Assembly: GCF_018613725.1 (NCBI RefSeq)
Contig: NZ_JAGGPS010000038.1
Coordinates: 62,001-126,000, forward strand
Length of the DNA stretch: 64,000 bases
Source of the DNA: Hymenobacter sp. ISL-91
GTDB taxonomy: Bacteria; Bacteroidota; Bacteroidia; Cytophagales; Hymenobacteraceae
Direction of reading: 5' to 3'
The notes beneath the pieces were generated by a model. It ran no database searches. It saw only the letters and a list, made by a program, of their open reading frames with translations, and was not told where the DNA came from. Every line of letters begins with the position of its first letter. Within the stretch, counting starts at the first letter, position 1. The position numbers and the translations under genes are program-made. This document shows positions 8,764 to 17,310 of this stretch, piece after piece.

Positions 8764-8936
8764 AGCAGAAGGGGATGAATGGAAGAAAGGGAGGTTGTTG
8801 GCGTTTCGTAACGCGACCCCGCAAATAGGGTTGCACTGCCCGCTTAAACCTTACAGTACCTGGCTCACGTATCAGGCTCCATACCGACCTCTTTCCCGTT
8901 CGGCTTTCCCCTCTTTCACCCTTCTTCTCTCCGGTT

Positions 8937-9131
8937 ATGAATCAGAAACGCACTTTTGGCAGCATTCTTACCATTCTGGGCATCGTTGGCATTATCTGGG
9001 CGGCACTGGCTTTCCTGCAGATTGGGGGCATGGGCCTGAGCAAGATGAATTCACTGGTGCCCTTTGTTGTAGGTCTTATTTTCTTCTTTGCTGGTATCAA
9101 CCTAGTACGCACCACCAGCGACCGGGCCTAA
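8937..9131 (+). CDS. Small two-helix membrane protein
   Basis: A 64-residue protein with two hydrophobic helices (about residues 9-29 and 40-58) joined by a short Gly/Ser/Lys loop. Start at the ATG 8937; the upstream sequence has no competing start in frame. The family is not recognised. Similar tiny two-helix proteins are frequent in Hymenobacteraceae. A long hairpin begins at the last base of its stop codon. Confidence 0.65.
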   Translation: MNQKRTFGSILTILGIVGIIWAALAFLQIGGMGLSKMNSLVPFVVGLIFFFAGINLVRTTSDRA

Positions 9132-9216
9132 GCAGCCGCACTTCTTCTACACCACAACGCCCGCCGCCGGTATGTACTGGCGGCGGGCGTTGTGGTATAG
9201 AAGAAGTGCGGCTGCT
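9131..9216. terminator. Long hairpin between convergent genes
   Basis: Arms of about 38 bp, nearly perfect, begin with AGCAGCCGCACTTCTTCTAC directly at the stop codon of the small membrane gene and end a few bases before the stop of the L,D-transpeptidase. It can act as a terminator in both directions. Confidence 0.8.
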
Positions 9217-9224
9217 TTCGAAAG

Positions 9225-10082
9225 CTAGCCCGGCTGCGAAGCCAGGCGCTGCTGCCCGCGGGCAAAAGCCACCAGGGCGGCATCCAGTTCCAGCAGCGCC
9301 GAACGGTAGCTTACCTGCGCCGGCCCATGGATGTAGAGCACGGTCCCATTCTTTATAGTCCGGATAATGGCGGCCGACTCGGGGGCCGGCAGCGCCGGGC
9401 AGCCCTGGCTGCGCCCCAGGCGGCCGTGCCGGCTCACAAACGCCTTGCTCACGTAATCGGCTCCGTGCACGACAATGGCCCGGCTGTGGGCATTGGTGTT
9501 GTAGCCCGCATCAACGCCCCGCAGCCGCAACGACAGGCCGTGCTTGCCGTGGTAGGTGGGGCCGGTAACGTAGAAACCCAGGCTACTTTTTTCGGAGCCT
9601 TCTACGTTCGAGAAATAACGGGCGAATTCCTCCCCCGTGTTCTTGCCGTGGGCTACCAGCGTGTGGTGCAGCAGCCGGCCTGCGGCCACATCCACCACCC
9701 ACAGCCGCTCGCGGTTGCTCGACTGGCTGAAATCGGCAATGGTGAGGGTGCGGGTACCGGGCTCAATTTGGCCCCGCTGCTGCAGGTTGTAGAAACCCAG
9801 CAGCGCCTGCCGGTACACGGGCAGCGGCAGCGCGGCGCCCGTAAGCCCCGCCCGGAGGTAGGTGCGGGCTACATGCTGCTCAAACGCCGCCAGGTAGCTT
9901 GTGCGCTCAGTTGGGGTAAGCAGCGCCAGTACCGGCACCCGAAGGCGCGAACCGGCGGGTATTGCTGTGGCTACTGCCTTGGCAGGCGCGGCCCCTGCCC
10001 CGACCAGGACTCGACCGGCGGGGGTGAAACTGCTGAATAAGGTCAGGATAACTCCGGCGGTCAGCGTCGGCAACTTCATCAT
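9225..10082 (-). CDS. Murein L,D-transpeptidase catalytic domain protein (YkuD_2 type)
   Basis: A 285-residue exported protein with a signal peptide (about residues 1-20) and a C-terminal catalytic domain of the murein L,D-transpeptidase family PF13645. Visible features are IVVHGADYV with the conserved His, and GRLGRSQGCPALP with the catalytic Cys in the SxGC motif. Members of this domain family either form 3-3 peptidoglycan crosslinks or attach proteins to the wall; which applies here is not known. The start could also be the next codon, also Met. With mtgA and the M48 protease it belongs to a stretch of envelope genes, but they are not one operon. Confidence 0.85.
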   Translation of the reverse strand: MMKLPTLTAGVILTLFSSFTPAGRVLVGAGAAPAKAVATAIPAGSRLRVPVLALLTPTERTSYLAAFEQHVARTYLRAGLTGAALPLPVYRQALLGFYNLQQRGQIEPGTRTLTIADFSQSSNRERLWVVDVAAGRLLHHTLVAHGKNTGEEFARYFSNVEGSEKSSLGFYVTGPTYHGKHGLSLRLRGVDAGYNTNAHSRAIVVHGADYVSKAFVSRHGRLGRSQGCPALPAPESAAIIRTIKNGTVLYIHGPAQVSYRSALLELDAALVAFARGQQRLASQPG

Positions 10083-10208
10083 GGGCCTGTAGTAAGCGTA
10101 GCGGGAAGCAGATAATTTGGCGGTACCTTGCGGGGGCCCTCAGTATGGGCCAAACCAAAATTAGCATTTTTTCCGCAGAACACCGATAACTGCCTGGCTT
10201 TCCTGCCC

Positions 10209-10610
10209 ATGAACATTCCTGCTTTTCGCTTATCCTGGCTGCTGTTTCCGGCAGCGCTGTTCGCTCTTGCGGGCTGCGGCCACGCGCTGCCAAGCCTGCC
10301 CGGTTTCGATACGGCCGCTTGGCGGGCCGACCCTTATGGCTGCCGCGGACAGCGTGCTACGCTGGTACCAATTCTCGAAAAGCACCGCTCCGATTTGTTT
10401 GAGGCACGTATCAACGATATAACAGAACTTCTGGGCCATCCGGATGAGGAAGAGCTGGGTGAACAGAGCGACAAAATATACATCTATTATGTAGCCCCGG
10501 GCACGCAATGTGCCACTGGTAACCCACGGGCTACTGCCAACCGCGTAATGCTACGTAGCGGCGCTACCGGCACTGTTACGGAGGTTATACTGCCGGTGCG
10601 CCTGCAATAG
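10209..10610 (+). CDS. Hypothetical lipoprotein
   Basis: A 133-residue protein with a clear lipoprotein signal (LLFPAALFALAGCGH, modified Cys about residue 21). The mature part has four further Cys residues at scattered positions, including DPYGCRGQ and GTQCATG, which could form disulfides. I took the ATG at 10209 as start because it directly precedes the signal; an ATG at 10128 would place a long leader before it. The DPYGC-R motif and the mention of a DIxELLGxPD-like segment resemble small SmpA/OmlA-like lipoproteins, but I do not assign it. Confidence 0.65.
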   Translation: MNIPAFRLSWLLFPAALFALAGCGHALPSLPGFDTAAWRADPYGCRGQRATLVPILEKHRSDLFEARINDITELLGHPDEEELGEQSDKIYIYYVAPGTQCATGNPRATANRVMLRSGATGTVTEVILPVRLQ

Positions 10611-10750
10611 CCAAACTGGACTATTCTGCTAAAGCGCCCCTGCCCTGCCGTTGTACCCGACCTTACTGGTCCTGGAGTTCTACCTCAGCACGCAGGCAGG
10701 CGGCCTTCAAACGCCACTATCAACCTACCCAAGTAACCCGGCCACTTACG

Positions 10751-10807
10751 CCCAACGCCATTCCGGCCGCTCCTGAACTGAATCGGGAGCGGCCGGAATG
10801 GCGTTGG
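10751..10807. terminator. Strong hairpin between convergent genes
   Basis: Perfect arms of about 23 bp (CCCAACGCCATTCCGGCCGC and so on) around a short loop, between the lipoprotein gene and the convergent LTXXQ-like gene. Confidence 0.75.
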
Positions 10808-10838
10808 GTGACGGGGCAGGCTACTGCCGGGCGTGTGC

Positions 10839-11234
10839 TTAGCCCAGCCCGCCTTCGGTATCTGGCTGCGAAACCGGAGCCGGCTGTGGCCCGCGCATAA
10901 GGCTAAGCTGCGTAGGCGTCAGGATGCGGCTGCACTCGGCATCGTAGTGCGACTGCAGCTCCGAAAGAGCCTGTTGCATCCGCAGGGGGTTTTCTTGGTG
11001 CTGCCACTCAATCTCGTCGGCCTGGGCTACTTTAATGCTATTTACTTTATACAGACGGGCTATCTGACCTTCGTTCAGATGCAGTTGGGCTGTCATCTGC
11101 CGGGTTAGTGCCTCAGCCTGTATAGCCGTCCGGTCGATTCCATCGGGCCGTTCGGCGTGGTGCTCTTGCTTTTGGGCTTGGGCGACTGAGCTCAAGCTAC
11201 CCAAAAAGAGGAGAGTGAAGAAGAGGACTTTCAT
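10839..11234 (-). CDS. Spy/LTXXQ-like small exported protein, paralogue 1
   Basis: A 131-residue protein with a signal peptide (MKVLFFTLLFLGSLSSVAQA) and a short helical domain: LTRQMTAQLHLNEGQIARL, then a spacer, then LTPTQLSLMRG. The layout of two L-T/N-x-x-Q elements around a helical pair is like the Spy/CpxP periplasmic chaperone family. Two further genes at 30830-31195 and 31364-31732 share the same arrangement, so this is one of three paralogues in the window. The start ATG at 11234 precedes the signal peptide. The function is inferred from shape only; a role in envelope stress or metal sensing is possible. Confidence 0.65.
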   Translation of the reverse strand: MKVLFFTLLFLGSLSSVAQAQKQEHHAERPDGIDRTAIQAEALTRQMTAQLHLNEGQIARLYKVNSIKVAQADEIEWQHQENPLRMQQALSELQSHYDAECSRILTPTQLSLMRGPQPAPVSQPDTEGGLG

Positions 11235-11571
11235 ATGGTGGTACTGGCTATACTGAAGCAGGCTAATGGGCTCAGCTAACCGTAGAACCAAATAATTCTA
11301 CGGAAAATTCCATCAACCCCATATCCATGATGCAATAATATAAAAAAAAAGCCACATTAACGACTTTTCATATCATTTGAAGTAAACTATATATTAGAAT
11401 AATGTATTTTTCATATCCTCCTGAAATAACCCACTTTACTGTTCGACTCAGTGCGCTGAACAGATCAAATACCTTATCAAATTATTGTTAATCAGATAGT
11501 TGAATCATTAATACATCACCACGCATAATAGTATGCACCGCCTAAATTACCTGTCTGAGCTGGGCACCGGG
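11235..11571. other. AT-rich intergenic region without a visible gene
   Basis: This 337-bp stretch is much richer in A and T than its neighbours (for example the A-run at 11340-11350). No ORF, RNA gene or strong hairpin is apparent. It lies upstream of the leftward LTXXQ-like gene, so it probably holds its promoter. Confidence 0.5.
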
Positions 11572-12045
11572 CTATTCCATGCCCGTCATGGGCTGGTGGT
11601 CGGGGCTCTTGAAATATTGCATAGCAATAAGCGAGACAATCATACCCGACATGGCGCCCTGCAGAATGATGGCGAGGAAAGCAATGGTTACTGACAGATC
11701 ATAGCCAAACAGATCCTGCGCCTGCAGACCATCCATGATGCCGGGATTGATAACGCCGGCATATAGAATAAAGAAAAAGCCAAAGGCGACCGAAGCAATA
11801 AGCGCCGTAATAATACCCGTGCCGAAACCCGCCAGGTAAGCCATGCGGCCGTCGCGGCTGCGCTTGAAGCGCGCAATGGCAAAGCACACCCCCACGGCCA
11901 GTATAAGGCCATTCAGGAAGCTGAATTCGATGCGTTCGGTCAGGTTGAAGAAGGAAGCAGCAACAAAGTATATCATCATACCAACCGAGGTATAGAGGCC
12001 GTAACGGACGCCGTTGGTTTCGGGAGTAATTGTGGAATTAGCCAT
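11572..12045 (-). CDS. DUF4199-type membrane protein
   Basis: A 157-residue protein with four membrane helices, seen as hydrophobic runs at about residues 15-33, 40-57, 70-95 and 118-140. The pattern (GLYTSVGMMIYF at the start, a basic loop FKRSRDGRMAYLAGFGTG, and a final long helix) fits the Bacteroidota family DUF4199, whose function is not known. The ATG at 12045 (MANSTITPE) starts just before the first helix; the frame is open to 12210 but that extension lacks a sensible start. Confidence 0.75.
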   Translation of the reverse strand: MANSTITPETNGVRYGLYTSVGMMIYFVAASFFNLTERIEFSFLNGLILAVGVCFAIARFKRSRDGRMAYLAGFGTGIITALIASVAFGFFFILYAGVINPGIMDGLQAQDLFGYDLSVTIAFLAIILQGAMSGMIVSLIAMQYFKSPDHQPMTGME

Positions 12046-12270
12046 CGAAAGAGTGTAAAAGGGGGTGGATGTAACGACTGAAGCAAGAAGGATTTGGTAA
12101 ACCAGCGCCGGAACCAGTCGGGCCGGGCCGCGTGTTGGTATCCGGCAGCCCGTAAGGCCTTGTTTCACTTTATACAAGCTTGCAGGGCGGCTGGTTGTCG
12201 TTTCTGACACTTTTTTGTCCTATCTCCGGTGTCTGGCTTTCTGCCAGTTCAACGGCGAGGGCAATTTCCG

Positions 12271-12278
12271 TACTTTTG
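12271..12278 (+). promoter_or_regulatory. Bacteroidota -7 box before the ABC-F gene
   Basis: TACTTTTG fits the TAnnTTTG consensus and lies 66 bp before the ABC-F start codon. No good -33 TTTG is seen at the usual distance. Confidence 0.5.
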
Positions 12279-12344
12279 TGGCCGGTTACGCGGCACCTAT
12301 TGCCCCCGACCGCTTGCTGCTTTCTTTTTCGCCTACTTCTCTCT

Positions 12345-13967
12345 ATGATTAGCACCTCCAACGTAAGCCTGCGCTACGGCAAGCGCGTTTTGTTTGAAGA
12401 CGTTACCATCAAATTCATGCCGGGCAACGTGTATGGCCTCATTGGGGCCAACGGAGCCGGCAAGTCCACGTTCCTGAAAATCCTGTCGGGTGAAATCGAA
12501 GCCAATACGGGCTCGGTGGATATGCCCAAGGGTTCGCGCCTGTCGGTGCTCAAGCAGGATCAGTTTGCAGCCGACGCCTTCCCGGTGCTCCAGACCGTAA
12601 TTATGGGCCACACTCGTCTCTGGAAGGTGATGGAGGAAAAGGATGCGCTATATGCGAAAGCCGACTTCTCGGACGCCGACGGTGAGCGGGCCGCCGAATT
12701 GGAAGGCGAGTTTGCCGACCTCGAAGGCTGGAACGCCGAGTACGAGGCCGCCGAGCTGCTTTCGGGCCTGGGCATTGCCGAAAACAAGCACCAGACCCTG
12801 ATGGGCGACCTGGGCACCTCCGACAAAGTGCGGGTGCTGCTGGCCCAGGCCCTGTTTGGCAACCCCGACGTGCTGCTGCTCGACGAACCCACCAACGGCC
12901 TCGATGCCGAAACGGTCCTCTGGCTCGAAAACTTCCTCGACTCGTTCCAGAACACGGTGATTGTGGTGAGCCACGACCGCCACTTCCTCGACGCGGTGTG
13001 TAACTACATGGCCGACCTCGACTTCTCGAAGATTACCATGTACCCGGGCAACTACTCGTTCTGGTACGAGAGCAGCCAGCTGGCTTTGCGCCAGCGCCAG
13101 GACGTGAACAAGAAAACCGAAGACAAGCGCAAGGAACTGGAGGAGTTCGTGCGTCGCTTCTCGGCCAACGCCTCTAAAAGCAAGCAGGCTACCTCGCGTC
13201 AGAAACTACTCCAGAAGCTTACGCTGGAAGAAATTAAGCCCAGCTCGCGCAAGTACCCCTACATTGCGTTCAAGCCCGAGCGCGAGGCCGGCAACCAACT
13301 GCTGACGGTAGAAAACCTGAGCGCCAAAGTAGACGGCCAGACCGTGTTCCGCAACGTGTCGTTTATGCTCGATAAGGGCGACAAAGTGGCCCTGGTGAGC
13401 CGCGACGACCGCGCGCCTTCCCTGCTGTTCGATATTCTGTTCGAGCAGGTGAAGCCGGCTACCGGCACCTTTGCATGGGGCACCACTATTACGCCCAGCT
13501 ACTTCCCCAAGGAGAACACCGAGTTCTTCGACACCGACCTGAACCTGGTGGACTGGCTGCGCCAGTACAGCACCGAGAAGGACGAGTCGTTTATTCGCGG
13601 CTTCCTGGGCCGGATGTTGTTTTCGGGCGAGGAGTCGCTCAAGAAAAGCAACGTGCTGAGCGGTGGCGAGAAAGTGCGCTGCATGCTGAGCAAGATGATG
13701 ATGGAAGGCGGCAACGTGCTCACGCTCGATGACCCGACCAACCACCTCGATCTGGAAAGCATTACGGCCCTCAACAACTCGCTGCAGGAGTTCAACGGCA
13801 CGCTGCTGTTTGCCTCGCACGATTTGAAGGTGATTGAGACTGTGGCTAACCGCATCATCGAGCTGACGCCCGATGGTATTATTGACCGCCGCATGACGTA
13901 CGAAGAGTACCTGAACGACGAGAACATCCGCGAGCAGCGCCGGCGTATGTACCAGCTGGTTTCGTAG
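12345..13967 (+). CDS. ABC-F family ATPase with degenerate motifs
   Basis: A cytoplasmic protein of 540 residues with two nucleotide-binding domains and a charged linker (about residues 250-310), the layout of ABC-F translation factors that bind the ribosomal E site. Domain 1 has Walker A GANGAGKST and Walker B VLLLDEPTNGLD, but in place of the LSGGE signature it has LGTSDKVRV. Domain 2 has a good signature (LSGGEKVRC) and DDPTNHLD, but its Walker A place reads SRDDRAPSL, which lacks the G-x-GKS/T pattern. This may make one site catalytically inactive. The start at 12345 precedes the first strand. Closest in layout to YbiT/YkpA-type members. Confidence 0.85.
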   Translation: MISTSNVSLRYGKRVLFEDVTIKFMPGNVYGLIGANGAGKSTFLKILSGEIEANTGSVDMPKGSRLSVLKQDQFAADAFPVLQTVIMGHTRLWKVMEEKDALYAKADFSDADGERAAELEGEFADLEGWNAEYEAAELLSGLGIAENKHQTLMGDLGTSDKVRVLLAQALFGNPDVLLLDEPTNGLDAETVLWLENFLDSFQNTVIVVSHDRHFLDAVCNYMADLDFSKITMYPGNYSFWYESSQLALRQRQDVNKKTEDKRKELEEFVRRFSANASKSKQATSRQKLLQKLTLEEIKPSSRKYPYIAFKPEREAGNQLLTVENLSAKVDGQTVFRNVSFMLDKGDKVALVSRDDRAPSLLFDILFEQVKPATGTFAWGTTITPSYFPKENTEFFDTDLNLVDWLRQYSTEKDESFIRGFLGRMLFSGEESLKKSNVLSGGEKVRCMLSKMMMEGGNVLTLDDPTNHLDLESITALNNSLQEFNGTLLFASHDLKVIETVANRIIELTPDGIIDRRMTYEEYLNDENIREQRRRMYQLVS

Positions 13968-14005
13968 CGTTGGCAGCAGCTCGCAGATTACATACGGGAT
14001 AAAGG

Positions 14006-14042
14006 AAATGGTGCGTTATTGAACAACAGTAGCGCACCATTT
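14006..14042 (+). terminator. Hairpin after the ABC-F gene
   Basis: AAATGGTGCG and CGCACCATTT form the arms, followed by T residues, 38 bp after the ABC-F stop. Confidence 0.55.
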
Positions 14043-14092
14043 TACATTTCCACCCGTTGCTGGTTATCTACTCTCCTATCTATTTCAGACAC

Positions 14093-14929
14093 ATGAAACG
14101 ACTTCTGTTTTCGCTGATGCTGGGCGGAACCGGCCTCGTGCTGGCCCCGGCCGCTGCCCGCGCCCAGACGACAACGCCGACCGACACGGTGCGTACCGTG
14201 AAGCCACAGCTGAATACGGCCCCTCCCGGCTCGGCTCCCCCCCGGCCCCGCCAGCAGCCCGCCCCGGTTCCCAACGAGCCGCAGCCAGCGCCCATTACGC
14301 CGCCCGTGTACCAGCCCGACCCCAACGTACCGGCCTCCAATGCGCCCTACGACCCCAACCGGCCCTCGGGCATGGATTTGCCCCAGCGGCCGGGCGTAGC
14401 GCCGCCCCCACCCCCGCTGCGCAAGTACTTTCTGTACACCAACTTCGGGTTGGGCTACAGCAGCTACGCCGGCGACGGACAGTTCAACGCGAGTATTGCC
14501 CCGGCCATTGGCTATCGGGTGACGGAGAAGTTTGCCATCGGACCGGGCATCAGCTACTCCTATATCAACGTCAGCTACTCGCCTTACAACCAGCAGTTCG
14601 GCTACCCCAAAAAAATCGAGTACAACAACCTCGGACTGAAGGCATTTGCGCAGTACATGGTGTACAAGCAATTTTTTGTGCACGCCGAGTATGAGGTAAC
14701 CCGCCTGCGTGGCAAAGCCTTCGATTCGTTCGGTAATGTATACAGCAGCAACACCACGGCTACCACGCCGCTGGGTGGCGCTGGTTACCGCAGCCAGTTT
14801 GGCGAGCGGTTTGCCGCCGACATTGTGGTGCTTTATAATTTCAACGACGGCATCGACAATCAGGGCAACCGCAAGTCGCCTTATGGGCAGCCGGAAATCC
14901 GCTTCAACTTCCTTTTCGATCTGAAGTAG
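14093..14929 (+). CDS. Outer-membrane beta-barrel protein with proline-rich N-terminus
   Basis: A 278-residue protein with a signal peptide (cut after about ARAQ), a proline-rich spacer (about residues 45-115, many PP and PAP) and a C-terminal region of alternating aromatic and small residues starting near KYFLYTNFGLGYSSY. It ends in RFNFLFDLK, typical of the last strand of an outer-membrane barrel. It resembles the OmpA/OmpX-like beta-barrel superfamily, with a flexible periplasmic or extracellular arm. The specific family is not identified. The start is ATG 14093, just before the signal. Confidence 0.75.
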   Translation: MKRLLFSLMLGGTGLVLAPAAARAQTTTPTDTVRTVKPQLNTAPPGSAPPRPRQQPAPVPNEPQPAPITPPVYQPDPNVPASNAPYDPNRPSGMDLPQRPGVAPPPPPLRKYFLYTNFGLGYSSYAGDGQFNASIAPAIGYRVTEKFAIGPGISYSYINVSYSPYNQQFGYPKKIEYNNLGLKAFAQYMVYKQFFVHAEYEVTRLRGKAFDSFGNVYSSNTTATTPLGGAGYRSQFGERFAADIVVLYNFNDGIDNQGNRKSPYGQPEIRFNFLFDLK

Positions 14930-14957
14930 ACCTTTGGCTTACCCAGCCCACAATCAC

Positions 14958-14995
14958 AAAGAAGCCCCGCTCAAGTAATTGAGCGGGGCTTCTTT
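14958..14995. terminator. Rho-independent terminator
   Basis: AAAGAAGCCCCGCTCA and its complement form 16-bp arms around AGTAAT, 29 bp after the barrel gene stop, followed by a T-rich run. Confidence 0.85.
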
Positions 14996-15044
14996 GGTTT
15001 TTCGGAAAACCTATATTTCCGGTTGGCTGAGTGCCGGGCGGTGG

Positions 15045-15203
15045 TTAGACCGCGCTACCGCCTCGAATGACGCGCAGCAGCACTACGATAATGGCAATTA
15101 CGAGCAGAACGTGAATGATGCTGCCGGAGAAGAAGCCACCGAAGAAGCTGATAGCCCAGATGATGACCAGAATGACGGCGATGATGTACAACAGATTACC
15201 CAT
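15045..15203 (-). CDS. lmo0937-family small membrane protein
   Basis: A 52-residue protein with two closely spaced hydrophobic helices (MGNLLYIIAVILVIIWAISF and IIHVLLVIAIIVVLLRVI), the pattern of the lmo0937 family of tiny membrane proteins often induced in stress. The ATG at 15203 fits the family length and directly starts the first helix. Function is unknown. Confidence 0.8.
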   Translation of the reverse strand: MGNLLYIIAVILVIIWAISFFGGFFSGSIIHVLLVIAIIVVLLRVIRGGSAV

Positions 15204-15543
15204 GATTGAAAAGGAAGAGAGTGGGGAAAAAGGGGAGAGAGAAAACAGCGTTTCCGGTTCGCAGTGAAAGATTAGCGGGCCGGAATACATTCTGCGGGTT
15301 TGTACGCGCACCTTCGCCCAAAAGGTTTTATTAGGCTTCGTCTATTTTTCGCACTTTGGCAAAAAAACCTCTTTTAAAGGCTTATATGGCACATTTAGGC
15401 TATGCAAAAAAAGCGCGTTACGCAGCCCGTGCGGGTTTGCCGGATTGGGCGGAGCCGGGTTTCGGTGTAGCTTTGCCAAGGCACGTCCCCACCCCGGATT
15501 TGGCGCGCTTTCGTTTCTTCCCACCCTGTTTTCACTTACTTCT
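15204..15543. other. Divergent intergenic region
   Basis: A 340-bp stretch between the lmo0937-type gene (leftward) and the dehydrogenase gene (rightward). It probably holds both promoters. I see no gene or RNA in it; the reading frame that continues upstream from the dehydrogenase has no convincing start. Confidence 0.5.
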
Positions 15544-16431
15544 ATGAACGTTGCCGTTATTGGCTCGGGCACGATGGGCAATGGCATTGCCCACGTATTT
15601 GCCCAGCACGGATTCGCTGTTGCCCTTATTGACATCAACCAGCCAGCCCTCGATAAAGGCATGGCCACCATCGGCAAAAACCTCGACCGGCAGGTAAGCA
15701 AAGGCAGCCTGGCCGAAGCCGATAAAACGGCCACGCTAGGCCGCATCACCACTTACACCAGCCTTTCGGAGGGAGTTCTGCAGGCTGATCTGGTGGTAGA
15801 AGCCGCCACCGAAAACGTGGAGCTTAAGCTCAACATCTTCCGCGAAATCGACCAGTACGCGCCCGAACAGGCCATTCTGGCTACCAACACTTCCTCCATA
15901 TCCATCACCCGTATTGCGGCCGTAACCAAGCGCCCCACCCAGGTGATTGGCATGCACTTTATGAACCCGGTGCCGGTGATGAAGCTCGTAGAGGTGATTC
16001 GCGGCTATGCGACTTCCGACGAAGTAACGGCCCGGGTGATGGATATGTCGCGGCAGCTGGGCAAAACGCCCACCGAAGTCAACGACTACCCCGGCTTCGT
16101 GGCCAACCGCATTCTGATGCCCATGATCAATGAGGCCATCATCTCGCTGCACGAGGGCGTGGCGGGTGTAGAGGAAATTGATACGGTAATGAAGTTGGGT
16201 ATGGCCCACCCCATGGGTCCGCTGCAGCTGGCCGATTTTATTGGGCTGGATGTGTGTTTGGCCATTATGCGGGTACTGCACGACGGCCTGGGCAACCCCA
16301 AGTACGCCCCCTGCCCGCTGCTGGTGAACATGGTAACGGCCGGCCGCCTGGGCGTAAAGTCGGGCGAAGGCTTCTACTCCTGGACCCACGGCACCAAAGA
16401 CCTGGTGCTGGCTGAGCGGTTCCGCAAGTAA
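15544..16431 (+). CDS. 3-hydroxyacyl-CoA (3-hydroxybutyryl-CoA) dehydrogenase
   Basis: A 295-residue NAD-dependent dehydrogenase that oxidises 3-hydroxyacyl-CoA, as in fatty-acid beta-oxidation or butyrate metabolism. It has the Rossmann motif GSGTMGNGIAHVFA, the catalytic GMHFMNPVPVMKLVEV with His, and NDYPGFVANRILMPMINEA. At 295 residues it is the stand-alone short type (Hbd/PaaH) rather than a fusion with enoyl-CoA hydratase. The start at ATG 15544 places the Rossmann loop at residue 8. No other beta-oxidation gene is next to it. Confidence 0.92.
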   Translation: MNVAVIGSGTMGNGIAHVFAQHGFAVALIDINQPALDKGMATIGKNLDRQVSKGSLAEADKTATLGRITTYTSLSEGVLQADLVVEAATENVELKLNIFREIDQYAPEQAILATNTSSISITRIAAVTKRPTQVIGMHFMNPVPVMKLVEVIRGYATSDEVTARVMDMSRQLGKTPTEVNDYPGFVANRILMPMINEAIISLHEGVAGVEEIDTVMKLGMAHPMGPLQLADFIGLDVCLAIMRVLHDGLGNPKYAPCPLLVNMVTAGRLGVKSGEGFYSWTHGTKDLVLAERFRK

Positions 16432-16626
16432 ATCGCAGATGTTGCAGATGAAAGGGATAACGCAGATTCGTTCTGCGGTGCCTCTATAATGCCTCCCGGG
16501 TTTGCGTGGATTGTTCATCCTGCTGTCTTTAAATGGAGGCCGGAGAACAGCTACCGCTCCTTACGTGTTATAAAAACACCGCAGAACGAATCTGCGTTAT
16601 CCCTTTCATCTGCAACATCTGCGATT
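16431..16626. repeat. Inverted repeat with perfect 50-bp arms
   Basis: Arms at 16431-16480 and 16577-16626 match base for base over 50 bp (ends AATCGCAGATGTTGC and GCAACATCTGCGATT), with a 96-bp spacer. The left arm starts on the last base of the dehydrogenase stop codon and the right arm ends 16 bp before msrA. It could fold into a very strong terminator; the arm length is beyond that of ordinary terminators. Confidence 0.85.
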
Positions 16627-16642
16627 CAACATTTGCGATTTT

Positions 16643-17182
16643 ATGGAACAAGCTACATTTGGCGGCGGCTGCTTCTGGTGCACCGAAGCCGTATTTCAGA
16701 ACCTGAAGGGCGTAGAGAAAGTAGTATCGGGCTACACTGGCGGGCGCATTGCCAACCCGACCTACAAGGAAGTTTGTAGCGGCCTGACGGGCCACAACGA
16801 GGTCATTCAGGTCAGCTACGACCCAACTGTTATCAGCTACGAGGACCTGCTGGAGGTGTTTTGGAAAACCCACGACCCCACCACCCTCAACCGCCAGGGC
16901 AACGACGCGGGCACCCAGTACCGCTCGGGCGTCTACACCCACTCGGATGAGCAGCAGCGCCTGGCCGAAGCCTACAAGCAGAAGCTGACTGACGCCAACG
17001 CTTTCGACGGCCCCATTACGACCGAAATTCTGCCCCTGCCCACATTCTATCCGGCCGAGGCGTACCACCAGAACTACTACAACCAGAACCGCAGCCAGCC
17101 CTACTGCCAGTTCGTAGTCAAGAGCAAGGTGGATAAGGTAAAATCGGTATTCGGCGACAAGCTGAAAAGCGAAGCAGCATAG
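16643..17182 (+). CDS. msrA: Peptide-methionine (S)-S-oxide reductase MsrA
   Basis: A 179-residue enzyme that reduces methionine S-sulfoxide in proteins. The catalytic motif GGCFWCTEAVF sits near residues 8-18 with the nucleophilic Cys, followed by VVSGYTGG, typical of the family. Resolving Cys candidates are in EVCSGLTGHNE and YCQFVVKSK. No MsrB domain is fused. Cytoplasmic. The upstream sequence is occupied by the 50-bp inverted repeat. Confidence 0.95.
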   Translation: MEQATFGGGCFWCTEAVFQNLKGVEKVVSGYTGGRIANPTYKEVCSGLTGHNEVIQVSYDPTVISYEDLLEVFWKTHDPTTLNRQGNDAGTQYRSGVYTHSDEQQRLAEAYKQKLTDANAFDGPITTEILPLPTFYPAEAYHQNYYNQNRSQPYCQFVVKSKVDKVKSVFGDKLKSEAA

Positions 17183-17184
17183 TT

Positions 17185-17290
17185 TAGAGGTGAGTACAGA
17201 GAAGTGAGAGGTGAGACTTTCGTGCTGAAAACCCAGATTGCGGGCATCGGCACGAAAGTCTCACCTCTTACTTCTCTGTACTCACCTCTA
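17185..17290. repeat. Inverted repeat with 41-bp arms between convergent genes
   Basis: Arms at 17185-17225 and 17250-17290 pair over 41 bp with a single mismatch and a 24-nt loop; the left arm starts two bases after the msrA stop codon. It may act as a bidirectional terminator. A further, partial repeat (GGTACTCACTTCTG) follows. Confidence 0.8.
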
Positions 17291-17310
17291 CCAGGTACTC
17301 ACTTCTGCTA

